64,000 bases of DNA from Casp-actino8 sp040381935 (lineage in GTDB: Bacteria > Actinomycetota > Acidimicrobiia > Acidimicrobiales > Ilumatobacteraceae). Positions 25,714 through 33,174 of the stretch are shown here, piece after piece (the first letter of the stretch is position 1; each line of letters starts with the position of its first letter). The position numbers and the translations under genes are program-made. The stretch lies in contig JBEIGJ010000001.1 in the NCBI GenBank assembly GCA_040381935.1, forward strand, positions 1 through 64,000, in the 5' to 3' direction. The notes beneath the pieces are model-generated. The model was not told the origin of the DNA, ran no database searches, and saw only the letters and a program-made list of their open reading frames with translations.

Positions 25714-27288
25714 TCAGTTGCCCGAGCCGCTATCGGACACTGCTTGGTTCTTGGCCCAGCGGTAATCGCTCTTTCCTGCCGGTGAACGGACCATGGACGC
25801 GACCAGCGTCAACTGTCGTGGAACTTTGTATCCAGCCACGTGCTGACGACAATGCTCTTGAATACTCTCCAGACTCGGTCGAGTCCCCACTCGCGGTTGT
25901 ATGACGGCAGCAACTCTCTCGCCCCAGCGATCATCGGGAACGCCAACCACAACGGCATCGAAAACCTCCGGATGAGCCTTGAGAGCATTCTCCACCTCTT
26001 CGGGGAAGATCTTCTCTCCACCGCTATTGATACACACCGAGCCTCGCCCAATGAGCGTGATGGATCCGTCTTGTTCGAGTTGGGCGAAATCGCCAGGGAT
26101 CGAGTAACGAGTTCCATCGGGTCCAGTCACGAAAGTGGCCGCCGTCTTTTCTGGGTCCTTGTGATAACGCAGGGGAATGTTCCCCGTACGCGCCAATCGA
26201 CCCATTTCCCCCGCCTTCACCGGACGTAGATCGTCGCCCAGAACAACTGAATCGCGAGCCGCTTTAACTGTCGGGCCTCCTTTCATCGCTGCGCCGCGAC
26301 CGACCATGGTGATGCCGTTGGCTCCGCCCTCACTCGAGCCAACGGCATCGGTGATGACCAGATTCGGGAACAGATCCAAGAACTGTTCCTTACAACTCTG
26401 AGAGAAGAGGACTGCACTCGAGCTCACCGCAAAAAGACTCGACAAGTCGTACTCACTGCGATGTTCAGCGATGTAATCGAGCAATGGTCGCGCCATCGCA
26501 TCTCCGGTGATCATGATCAGATTGACCTTTTCGGCATCAATCGTCTTCCACACATCGGCTGGGTCGAACTTGGATCGCAAGACGGCACTGTTTCCCACGA
26601 AGCTCTGCGACATCACACTCCATTGTGTTGCACCATGCATCAAGGGAGGTAGCGGGTACGACACCAATGAAAAGCCGCTGCGGCCCTTATCCACGAATCC
26701 GGCCGGGCTGGTCATTTTGTCCCCGGTCATGATGTCGATCCCTCCACCAAGGGCCATCACTACATCGGCATGACGCCACACCACCCCTTTGGGCATCCCC
26801 GTTGTCCCACCGGTGAAGAGAATGTAAATGTCATCGTCGGAACGAGCGGGAAAATCCCGCTCGCTACTCTGCTTGGCCAATGCCGCTTCGTATTCGGGTC
26901 CGATCACCAATTGGCCCAGGTCGGGAGCCACAGCCCGCGCTCGTTCGGTGAATTCCGGTTCCACGATCAGATATGCGAGGTCGGCGTTATCGAACAGGTA
27001 AGCCAGTTCGTCTTCCACGTAGCGGTAATTGATATTGATCCAGACCGCCCGGATCTTGAAAATGGCCCAGAGGGCTTCCACCCACTCGACACGGTTCAGG
27101 GCATAAATGCCGACGTGCTCACCAGGCTTGACCCCTTGTTCTTGAAGATGATGAGCCAGTTGATTAGCCCGTCGATCCATTTCGGCGAAGGTACGAGATG
27201 TTCGCTCATCAACGATGTATTGGCGATCGGGCCATTCGTCAGACGCGGCTTCGAAGAGATCAGCAAGGTTGAAAGTGGTTGCCGGCAT
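25714..27288 (-). CDS. fadD19: FadD19-like steroid side-chain acyl-CoA ligase
   Basis: A 524-residue ANL ligase. The P-loop is LFTGGTTGMPKGVVWRH (residues 158-174). Further matches to mycobacterial FadD19 are INYRYVEDELAYLFDNADL, PPLMHGATQ, LIMITGDAMARPLLDY, INSGGEKIFPEEVE, VVVGVPDDRWG, and the end VRSPAGKSDYRWAK. FadD19 activates the C26 (or C24-branched) carboxylate of sterol side chains. The start diverges from the echA19-like gene across a 46-base gap containing a perfect palindrome. It is followed by the racemase gene 1 base later. Confidence 0.9.
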   Translation of the reverse strand: MPATTFNLADLFEAASDEWPDRQYIVDERTSRTFAEMDRRANQLAHHLQEQGVKPGEHVGIYALNRVEWVEALWAIFKIRAVWININYRYVEDELAYLFDNADLAYLIVEPEFTERARAVAPDLGQLVIGPEYEAALAKQSSERDFPARSDDDIYILFTGGTTGMPKGVVWRHADVVMALGGGIDIMTGDKMTSPAGFVDKGRSGFSLVSYPLPPLMHGATQWSVMSQSFVGNSAVLRSKFDPADVWKTIDAEKVNLIMITGDAMARPLLDYIAEHRSEYDLSSLFAVSSSAVLFSQSCKEQFLDLFPNLVITDAVGSSEGGANGITMVGRGAAMKGGPTVKAARDSVVLGDDLRPVKAGEMGRLARTGNIPLRYHKDPEKTAATFVTGPDGTRYSIPGDFAQLEQDGSITLIGRGSVCINSGGEKIFPEEVENALKAHPEVFDAVVVGVPDDRWGERVAAVIQPRVGTRPSLESIQEHCRQHVAGYKVPRQLTLVASMVRSPAGKSDYRWAKNQAVSDSGSGN

Positions 27289-27293
27289 ACCTG

Positions 27294-27305
27294 TGTGCTA
27301 GCACA
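27294..27305. promoter_or_regulatory. 12-bp perfect palindrome between fadD19 and echA19
   Basis: TGTGCTAGCACA is a perfect palindrome located 6 bases before the fadD19 start codon and 30 bases before the echA19 start. The divergent gap is only 46 bases, so one regulator bound here could control both genes. It does not match the KstR core I recall (AAC-N-x-GTT). Function as an operator is inference. Confidence 0.45.
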
Positions 27306-27334
27306 TGAGAACGTCGTCGGGCGAGGAGAGAACA

Positions 27335-28135
27335 ATGTCGGGAACTGAACATCTCAAAGTCGAGCAACGTGGACACACCCTGGTGGTCACGATGAATCGT
27401 CCAGAAGCAAAAAATGCTTTGAGCCCCGCAATGATCGTTGGATTGGCCGATGCCTGGGTGCGACTCAATGAAGATGATGACCTTCGCTGCGCCATCCTCA
27501 CTGGATCCGGTGGATCATTTTGTACGGGTATGGATCTGAAAGCCCGCGCCCAAGACGACGCTGGCCCGAATCCTTATCAAGAGCGTTGGGCCGCCGACCC
27601 AGATCTCCATTGGAAGGCCCTACTTCGTCACTACCGTTTGCACAAACCATTGATTGCTGCAGTCGAGGGTTACGCGGTCGCCGGAGGAACCGAAATCCTA
27701 CAAGCCACACATATCCGCGTGGCTGGTGAGAGTGCCACGTTCGGCGTCTTTGAAGCTCGCCGCGGACTCTTTCCAGTGGGCGGCAGTACGGTGCGCCTCC
27801 AGCGCCAGATCGGCTACACAAATGCCCTCGAAATGCTGCTCACAGCCCGGGCTTACTCTGCTTTGGAAGCCCAGCAGATCGGACTTATCGGGCATGTCGT
27901 CCCCGATGGCCAGGCTCTTTCGAAAGCGCTCGAACTGGCCGACCTCGTTTGTGCCAACGGTCCCCTGGCCGTGGAGGCCATTCTCAGGTCGGTACAAGAG
28001 ACAGCCGGCTTGGACGAAACCGAGGGCTTGAAAAAAGAATTCGAAATCGGCTGGCCGATCTTTGCCACCAACGATTCAAAGGAAGGTTCGCGGGCCTTCG
28101 CCGAAAAGCGACCGCCGCAATGGACCCGTAGCTAA
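27335..28135 (+). CDS. echA19: EchA19-like enoyl-CoA hydratase
   Basis: A 266-residue crotonase. The oxyanion-hole segments are CTGMDLKA and VAGGTEILQATHIRVAGESA. The region MLLTARAYSALEAQQIGLIGHVVPDGQALSKALELAD, AILRSVQET and EGSRAFAEKR follow M. tuberculosis EchA19, which hydrates the enoyl-CoA of the steroid side chain. The divergent fadD19-echA19 arrangement is also shared. The ATG at 27335 follows GAGGAGAG. The in-frame ATG at 27305 overlaps the palindrome and lacks a ribosome site. Confidence 0.9.
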   Translation: MSGTEHLKVEQRGHTLVVTMNRPEAKNALSPAMIVGLADAWVRLNEDDDLRCAILTGSGGSFCTGMDLKARAQDDAGPNPYQERWAADPDLHWKALLRHYRLHKPLIAAVEGYAVAGGTEILQATHIRVAGESATFGVFEARRGLFPVGGSTVRLQRQIGYTNALEMLLTARAYSALEAQQIGLIGHVVPDGQALSKALELADLVCANGPLAVEAILRSVQETAGLDETEGLKKEFEIGWPIFATNDSKEGSRAFAEKRPPQWTRS

Positions 28136-28146
28136 AGCAGCCGCCT

Positions 28147-28178
28147 GTCAACCACAACGACGAAAAGCCGTGGCTGAC
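28147..28178. terminator. hairpin between convergent genes
   Basis: GTCAACCAC and GTGGCTGAC can pair over nine positions with one mismatch around a 14-base loop, between the convergent echA19 and ltp3-like genes. No run of T follows on either strand, so if it terminates transcription it is not a classic intrinsic terminator. Confidence 0.3.
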
Positions 28179-28211
28179 ACACCACAGATCATGCTGGGAA
28201 CGTGCGACCGG

Positions 28212-29378
28212 TCACGGTTTATCCGATGAGACCAGCCACATGGCAAAGAACTGACTCCCACCGCCATAGGCGTGTCCCACTGCCCGTCGCGCCCCGGCAA
28301 TCTGGTGATCACCGGCTTTACCCATGACCTGCATTGCAGCCTCACCGAAACGCAGCATGCCCGAGGCCCCAATGGGGTTGGTGGACAACACTCCTCCCGA
28401 GGCATTCACTGGAAGAGAACCGGTCATCTCGGTGGAGCCGTCTTCGACCATCTTCCAGCCTTCGTTACGGGCCGCAAAACCAAGGTTTTCCAACCACATC
28501 GGTTCGAACCAGGCAAAGGGGACATACATCTCGACAACATCGATTTCTTTTGCGGGATTGGTGATTCCACCTTTTCGCCACAGATCTTCAGCACACATCT
28601 CACCGGCGCGCGGGCTGACTTGCTCCCGTCCGGCAAAGGCTGTGGGCTCACTGCGCATTGCAGTGGCGTGAACCCAGGCCTTGGGCCCGCTATGCCGATC
28701 GGCACGATCCTCACTCATGAGAACCAGGGCCATAGCACCATCACTCGACGGACAGGTCTCAATGAAACGAATGGGATCCCAGAGCATGGGAGTTTCGAGG
28801 GCCTTTTCCAAAGTCCAATCCGGCTCGTGGAGATGCGCGTAGGGATTTTTACAGGCGTTGGTGCGATCCTTCACCGCCACCATCGCCCCAATATGCGATG
28901 GTGCCCCCGAACGCTTGATGTAGCCGCGCACGATAGGAGAGAAGTAACCACCGGCGCCGGCATGCACCGGCATCCCGAAAGGAATGGGAACGCTCAACGC
29001 CCACATGGCATTTCCGTCGCTCTGCTTTTCGAAACCGACGGTCAACACGGTGCCATGAATTCCGGCCATCACATGTTGGGCGGCAACGATGGCCGTGGAA
29101 CCACCCACTGAACCAGCGGTATGCACCCGAAATACCGGTTTGCCGTGGGCTGCCAGTGCATCGGCCAACCACAGTTCGGGCATCACGACACCTTCGAGCA
29201 TGTCAGGTGCTTTGCCTATCACGATGGCATCGACGTCGGCCATTGTGATGTTGGCATCGATCAGGGCACGATCGACCGCCTCGCGCACCAGTCCGGCTAT
29301 CGAAACATCAGCCCGACATGCTGAGTGCTTGGTCTGACCGACTCCTACGACTGCACAGCGCTCGGCCATCTCACTCAC
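28212..29378 (-). CDS. ltp3: thiolase-fold lipid-transfer protein, Ltp3-like
   Basis: A 388-residue thiolase-superfamily protein of the SCP2-thiolase/Ltp type. It has VVGVGQTKHS, VHTAGSVGGSTAIVAAQHV, LVLMSEDRAD, VEMYVPFAWFEP and GGGSQFFAMW. The usual nucleophilic Cys site carries no Cys (AGSVGG), and the GHPxGASG His site reads TNPIGASG. It may therefore be an aldolase-type or other non-thiolytic enzyme, as shown for Ltp2, which works with a DUF35 partner. Two DUF35 genes lie upstream in the same operon. The assignment to Ltp3 follows recalled similarity and order in the mycobacterial locus; the exact reaction is not settled. Confidence 0.82.
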   Translation of the reverse strand: MSEMAERCAVVGVGQTKHSACRADVSIAGLVREAVDRALIDANITMADVDAIVIGKAPDMLEGVVMPELWLADALAAHGKPVFRVHTAGSVGGSTAIVAAQHVMAGIHGTVLTVGFEKQSDGNAMWALSVPIPFGMPVHAGAGGYFSPIVRGYIKRSGAPSHIGAMVAVKDRTNACKNPYAHLHEPDWTLEKALETPMLWDPIRFIETCPSSDGAMALVLMSEDRADRHSGPKAWVHATAMRSEPTAFAGREQVSPRAGEMCAEDLWRKGGITNPAKEIDVVEMYVPFAWFEPMWLENLGFAARNEGWKMVEDGSTEMTGSLPVNASGGVLSTNPIGASGMLRFGEAAMQVMGKAGDHQIAGARRAVGHAYGGGSQFFAMWLVSSDKP

Positions 29379-30450
29379 CCTCCATAACGCTCACCAGATT
29401 TTGCTGCAAACACGGTCCACTCGTGCAATGCGCCAAAGCACGATCTGCTGATCCCGCAAAGATCTGTTCCGCGGCCTCGGCGAATCGAGCCAACCCTGCA
29501 GCCATGGCCGGATTGGCAACCAAAGCACCACCACTCGGATTCACGCGCGTCGACTCGGGTAATCCGATTGCTCGACGCAACAAGAGTTCTTGATGCGTGA
29601 ACGGAGCGTGTAACTCGGCAACGTCAATGCGATCGCCAGTAGCGCCTGCTTTGACCGCAGCGATTGCCGTTGACTCGCTCTTCGTCATCGAACGAGCACC
29701 GAGTCGCTGTGTATCGATCCGATGGTCGATTCCCCTGATCCACGCCGGTCGCGATGCCAGACGTCGAGCGACGTCTCCCACCGCAAGAATCACTGCATTG
29801 GCACCATCCACCGGAGTGCCACAATCATGGGCGCGGAGCGGGTTCATGGTGTAGGGCTGGGCCAGAAGATCTTCGATTGTCCGCTCTTGCGCACTCAAAT
29901 GCGAAATCACCGGATTATTCCGGGCATCGCGGAAACTGCGGGCTGCCACTTCAGCCATCTCGCGTTCGGTAACAGTGCCACTCTCCAAGCACATCCGCGC
30001 CTGCAAAGCCGCCATTGCCGTGAAGCCAATACCCAGTGGAGCGACGAAATAGGGATCACTCTGAAAAGGAAGGATGCGATCAATCGGGCCTGAAGTTGTC
30101 TTGCCATTGGCAAAGACCACAGCCACATCGGCTTCTCCTGTTTTGATTTTGACCCATGCTTCATACAGAGCAAAGGCCCCGTCAGCCTCGACGTGGCTCT
30201 CGATGATCGGTGGCCAGGCGCCGATGGCGTCAACCGCCGCCACGAAACTGAACGGCTGGCCACTCATGTAATCGCAACTTCCATGGCACCAAAAATCGAT
30301 CTCTCGACGATCGATACCCGCCTTGATAATGACGTCGTTGATAACTGGTAGGAGCAACTCCACCGAGGTCTGGAGTGAACCAATGGCGCTGGGTCGCTGA
30401 GCGGTGGCGACGATGGCCACATCTCGCTGAGAGGAATCATGCCGCGCCAT
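29371..30450 (-). CDS. ltp4: thiolase-fold lipid-transfer protein, Ltp4-like
   Basis: A 359-residue thiolase-fold protein paired with the Ltp3-like gene. It has WCHGSCDYMSGQPFSF, ESHVEADGAFALYEAWVKI, AHDCGTPVDGANAVILA, VAELHAPFTHQELLL and NPSGGALVANPAMAAG. As in its neighbour, the nucleophilic Cys position is not Cys (VEADGA) and the catalytic His region reads NP. A heteromeric enzyme of the two with DUF35 partners is plausible. It overlaps the upstream DUF35 gene (ATGA) and the downstream ltp3 gene by 8 bases. The order DUF35, ltp4, ltp3 resembles Rv3521-Rv3523 as I recall it. Confidence 0.82.
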   Translation of the reverse strand: MARHDSSQRDVAIVATAQRPSAIGSLQTSVELLLPVINDVIIKAGIDRREIDFWCHGSCDYMSGQPFSFVAAVDAIGAWPPIIESHVEADGAFALYEAWVKIKTGEADVAVVFANGKTTSGPIDRILPFQSDPYFVAPLGIGFTAMAALQARMCLESGTVTEREMAEVAARSFRDARNNPVISHLSAQERTIEDLLAQPYTMNPLRAHDCGTPVDGANAVILAVGDVARRLASRPAWIRGIDHRIDTQRLGARSMTKSESTAIAAVKAGATGDRIDVAELHAPFTHQELLLRRAIGLPESTRVNPSGGALVANPAMAAGLARFAEAAEQIFAGSADRALAHCTSGPCLQQNLVSVMEGE

Positions 30451-30947
30451 CAGCTCGCTCCCGATTCCTGACCCAAATGCCGATCGGGTTCACCCGTGGG
30501 ACGAAAGTGCTGAATGCTCTCCAGAGTCGGCCCCCATTCATCACGGTCTTTCCACACTGGCTCGACCCGCATCCCAATCCGTACATCACTCGCTTCGCAT
30601 TCCTGAATGAGGTGCTGCATCGAGATATCCGCACCATCGAGCAGAATTTGCGCCGCTACATAGGGCAACTTGATCTTCTGCCCAAGGAAAGGAACATTCA
30701 CAATGCAAAAAGTCGTGATCGTTCCTTTGGGTCCCACCTCAACATCCTCGGCCAGAACCTGGGCACATTTTGGGCAGACTCCGTTTCGCGGCGGGAAATA
30801 CACCTGTGCGCATGACGGACAGCGTTTGCCGATCAATCGTCCCTCGATCAGCCCTTCGAGATGACTGGTGGCATTGGGACCAGCCGACCACTTGTACGTC
30901 ACCGAAATGGGCTGTCGGAGGCGGAGAATTCCGTCGGCTTCACTCAT
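30450..30947 (-). CDS. Zn-ribbon OB-fold protein (DUF35), zinc site intact
   Basis: A 165-residue DUF35 protein. The N-terminal rubredoxin-like zinc ribbon has CPSC and CPKC (RCPSCAQVYFPPRNGVCPKC). It is followed by an OB-fold with TTFCIVNVPF and LPYVAAQILLDGAD. DUF35 proteins partner thiolase-fold enzymes and acyl-CoA hydratases and can bind CoA thioesters. The ATG at 30947 overlaps the stop of the preceding DUF35 gene (ATGA). A longer frame from 31025 would lie inside that gene and is rejected. Confidence 0.85.
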   Translation of the reverse strand: MSEADGILRLRQPISVTYKWSAGPNATSHLEGLIEGRLIGKRCPSCAQVYFPPRNGVCPKCAQVLAEDVEVGPKGTITTFCIVNVPFLGQKIKLPYVAAQILLDGADISMQHLIQECEASDVRIGMRVEPVWKDRDEWGPTLESIQHFRPTGEPDRHLGQESGAS

Positions 30948-31429
30948 CACTTCTTCCCTTCGGCGGTACTGACGAGATCGAAACAGGCAATATCGCCGAT
31001 GCCGCCAGTGCGTTCGGACGCCCACCGCACCCGAACCCGAGATCCGGTCTGGATTTTTCCCTGATCACGAGCGTCAACGGCATGCAGGATCGGCACGTCA
31101 GCCCCGTCCAAATTGATCAGCGCCCAAGCAAAAGCACGATCCAATGGTTGACCCTCTTCTGGTTCGGCCTGCCAGGTCCACGACACCACCTCGCCGGTAT
31201 CAGGTAGATCTACCCATTCGGAAAGTCGTTCTCCGCTGATGGGATCGAATTCGGCCGGCGGGAAATACACCCGACCATCGCTACCTCGAGTTCCCTCGAG
31301 ACGACCATTCATCAGCGACATGAAAAAACGCGACAACTGCGTTCCCACCGTTCGACTGTAGGGATAAGACAAAGCCAAGGGTGCAACGAACGAGTTGCCT
31401 TCCCTTGACCAACTCAGATGTTCGGCCAC
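30947..31429 (-). CDS. OB-fold protein (DUF35) lacking zinc cysteines
   Basis: A 160-residue DUF35-like protein. The region expected to hold the zinc ribbon (GRVYFPPAEFDPISGERL) has no cysteines, while the OB-fold part (VVSWTWQ, FAWALINLDGADVPILHAVDA, RVRVRWASER) is kept. It is the first gene of the DUF35-DUF35-ltp4-ltp3 operon. A cysteine-free plus a cysteine-bearing DUF35 suggests two different partner subunits. I recall the mycobacterial counterpart as one longer protein, so this may be the split form. Confidence 0.8.
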   Translation of the reverse strand: MAEHLSWSREGNSFVAPLALSYPYSRTVGTQLSRFFMSLMNGRLEGTRGSDGRVYFPPAEFDPISGERLSEWVDLPDTGEVVSWTWQAEPEEGQPLDRAFAWALINLDGADVPILHAVDARDQGKIQTGSRVRVRWASERTGGIGDIACFDLVSTAEGKK

Positions 31430-31524
31430 GGAGATTTCCTATCACGCCGGGACGGTCCGAGCCCACTTGTCATGTGCGATGGCACAACCCATTGCCCCAT
31501 CCCGAACTCAACTGACTCATTACG

Positions 31525-31572
31525 CCTGACCTACTGATTGCCTGACCTACTGATTGCCTGACCTACTGATTG
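31525..31572. repeat. three perfect 16-bp tandem repeats before LIV operon
   Basis: The unit CCTGACCTACTGATTG occurs three times without interruption. Directly after it a 14-base sequence TTGCTAGCGTCTGG is repeated once with one change (31570-31583 and 31588-31601). The whole block lies within the 218-base leader of the binding-protein gene. It could be slippage product or a multi-site operator; neither is shown. Confidence 0.85.
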
Positions 31573-31647
31573 CTAGCGTCTGGCCGGTTGCTAGTGTCTG
31601 GGCGAGACGGGTCATTGGGGGACTCATCGTCAACTGAGGGGGTAGCC

Positions 31648-33102
31648 ATGGGGAATTTCCGTCGGGCTCTGGGCATAGTCGGAATTGTTGCGCTTAGTTC
31701 AACTGCGATTGCAGGTTGTTCGAATCGGGAAGACTCTTCGGATACCACAGCCGCCGTCCAGACCACCGATCCGAGTACTCCGTCGACCGATGGTCCCGAC
31801 ACCACGGATGCTCCGAGTGGTCCTTTGTTCGGCGATCTCCCAAGTCCCTGCGGGCCGGCAACCGATGCCGGAGTGCCAACGATCGCTGATGGTCAAAACG
31901 GCGGGGCAACAGTGAAGTTGGGTACTGCAAGCGATCATGGTTATGAAGGCGTTCCCGGATTGACCATTGAAATGCTCGACGCAGCCAAGGCTTTTGCCGG
32001 ATGGTGTAACGAGCAGGGGGGAATCAGAGGTCTGCCGATTGAGATCGTTGACCTGGACGGAAAACTTTTCAATGTTCCACCGGCGATCGAACAAGCCTGT
32101 AGCGAGGTCTTTGCCATGGTCGGCGGTGGTTGGGTCTTCGACGACCAAATGTTCCCACGTTTTCACGAGTGCGGGATGATCTCCTTCGCTGGCTACACCG
32201 TGACCGCAACCGCAGCCATGGCCAATGGGAAAATTCAGCCCATTCCGAACCCAGCCAACGTCAAACCAGCGACCTGGCTGATTTGGGCCAAAGATACCTA
32301 CCCAGATGCAGTCAAGAACGTGGCAATTCTCTACGGTGACTTCCTCACCACCAAGAGCGTCGCCGATCAGCTCGCTGCCACGATGGATGCTGTTGGTGGC
32401 TTCGGGGATCCAACCATGATTCCCTACAACCCCTCCGGAGAAGCCAACTGGGTGCCCTTCGCCCAGCAGCTCAAGTCCCAGAACATTTCCGCTATGTCCT
32501 TCGTTGGTGAACCAGGCAACTTGATCCTGCTTTACAAGGCCATGCGCGAAGTGGGTTACGTACCAGAGCTGGTTCTCAATGACGCCAATTTCTACAGCGA
32601 ATCGATGATCGCTCCCGGTAACGCCGAAGCAACTGAGGGTTTCAATGCCCGCACGATGTATGCCCCCTTCGAAGAGGCCGATCAATTCCCAGCAATGGCT
32701 TCGTACCTGGAGATGATGGAGACCTATAACCCGAGCGGCCGTATCGCCGGCCTCGGACTACAGGCCACATCAGCCCTCCTGCTCTTTGTCACTGCTGCCA
32801 ATGCCTGTCTCGATTCCAATGGCAATGTGCTGGAGCGAGAATGCGTCTTGGCCCAGGGAGCCGCGATCACGTCGTGGACTGGTGGAGGCCTTCACGCCCA
32901 AACCAATCCAGCAGCGAATGTTCCGCCTCCGTGCACCATCATCATGGGAGTTCGAAATGGTGCTTGGACCAGGGTGTTCCCTGCCCTCGACGCAGCGGAC
33001 AACAACGGTGAAGGCTGGCACTGCGACCCCGCCGGAGTCGTTGAAATCGTCGGAGATTTTGGTGATGTCAGTAGCGGGATCGATCCGTCCCGGCCCAACT
33101 GA
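31648..33102 (+). CDS. LIV-type ABC solute-binding lipoprotein
   Basis: A 484-residue binding protein. The signal peptide and lipobox AIAGC place the lipidated Cys at residue 24, followed by a Ser/Thr/Asp/Pro-rich linker. The core has FGDLPSPCGPA, WCNEQGGIRGLP, AMVGGGWVFDDQMFPRFHECGM and SFVGEPGNLILLY. It is a paralogue of the protein at 13731. The start ATG at 31648 follows GAGGGGG; an in-frame ATG at 31570 falls in the repeat block. It is the first gene of a LIV operon with permease and two ATPases. The ligand is not deducible; amino acids, amides or steroid acids are possible. Confidence 0.88.
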   Translation: MGNFRRALGIVGIVALSSTAIAGCSNREDSSDTTAAVQTTDPSTPSTDGPDTTDAPSGPLFGDLPSPCGPATDAGVPTIADGQNGGATVKLGTASDHGYEGVPGLTIEMLDAAKAFAGWCNEQGGIRGLPIEIVDLDGKLFNVPPAIEQACSEVFAMVGGGWVFDDQMFPRFHECGMISFAGYTVTATAAMANGKIQPIPNPANVKPATWLIWAKDTYPDAVKNVAILYGDFLTTKSVADQLAATMDAVGGFGDPTMIPYNPSGEANWVPFAQQLKSQNISAMSFVGEPGNLILLYKAMREVGYVPELVLNDANFYSESMIAPGNAEATEGFNARTMYAPFEEADQFPAMASYLEMMETYNPSGRIAGLGLQATSALLLFVTAANACLDSNGNVLERECVLAQGAAITSWTGGGLHAQTNPAANVPPPCTIIMGVRNGAWTRVFPALDAADNNGEGWHCDPAGVVEIVGDFGDVSSGIDPSRPN

Positions 33103-33174
33103 GATTCGTATCGATTCTCGGTCATCAGGCTGTTGCAGTTCACCCATTACTTCGAATCGAGGAATAAGTAATCG

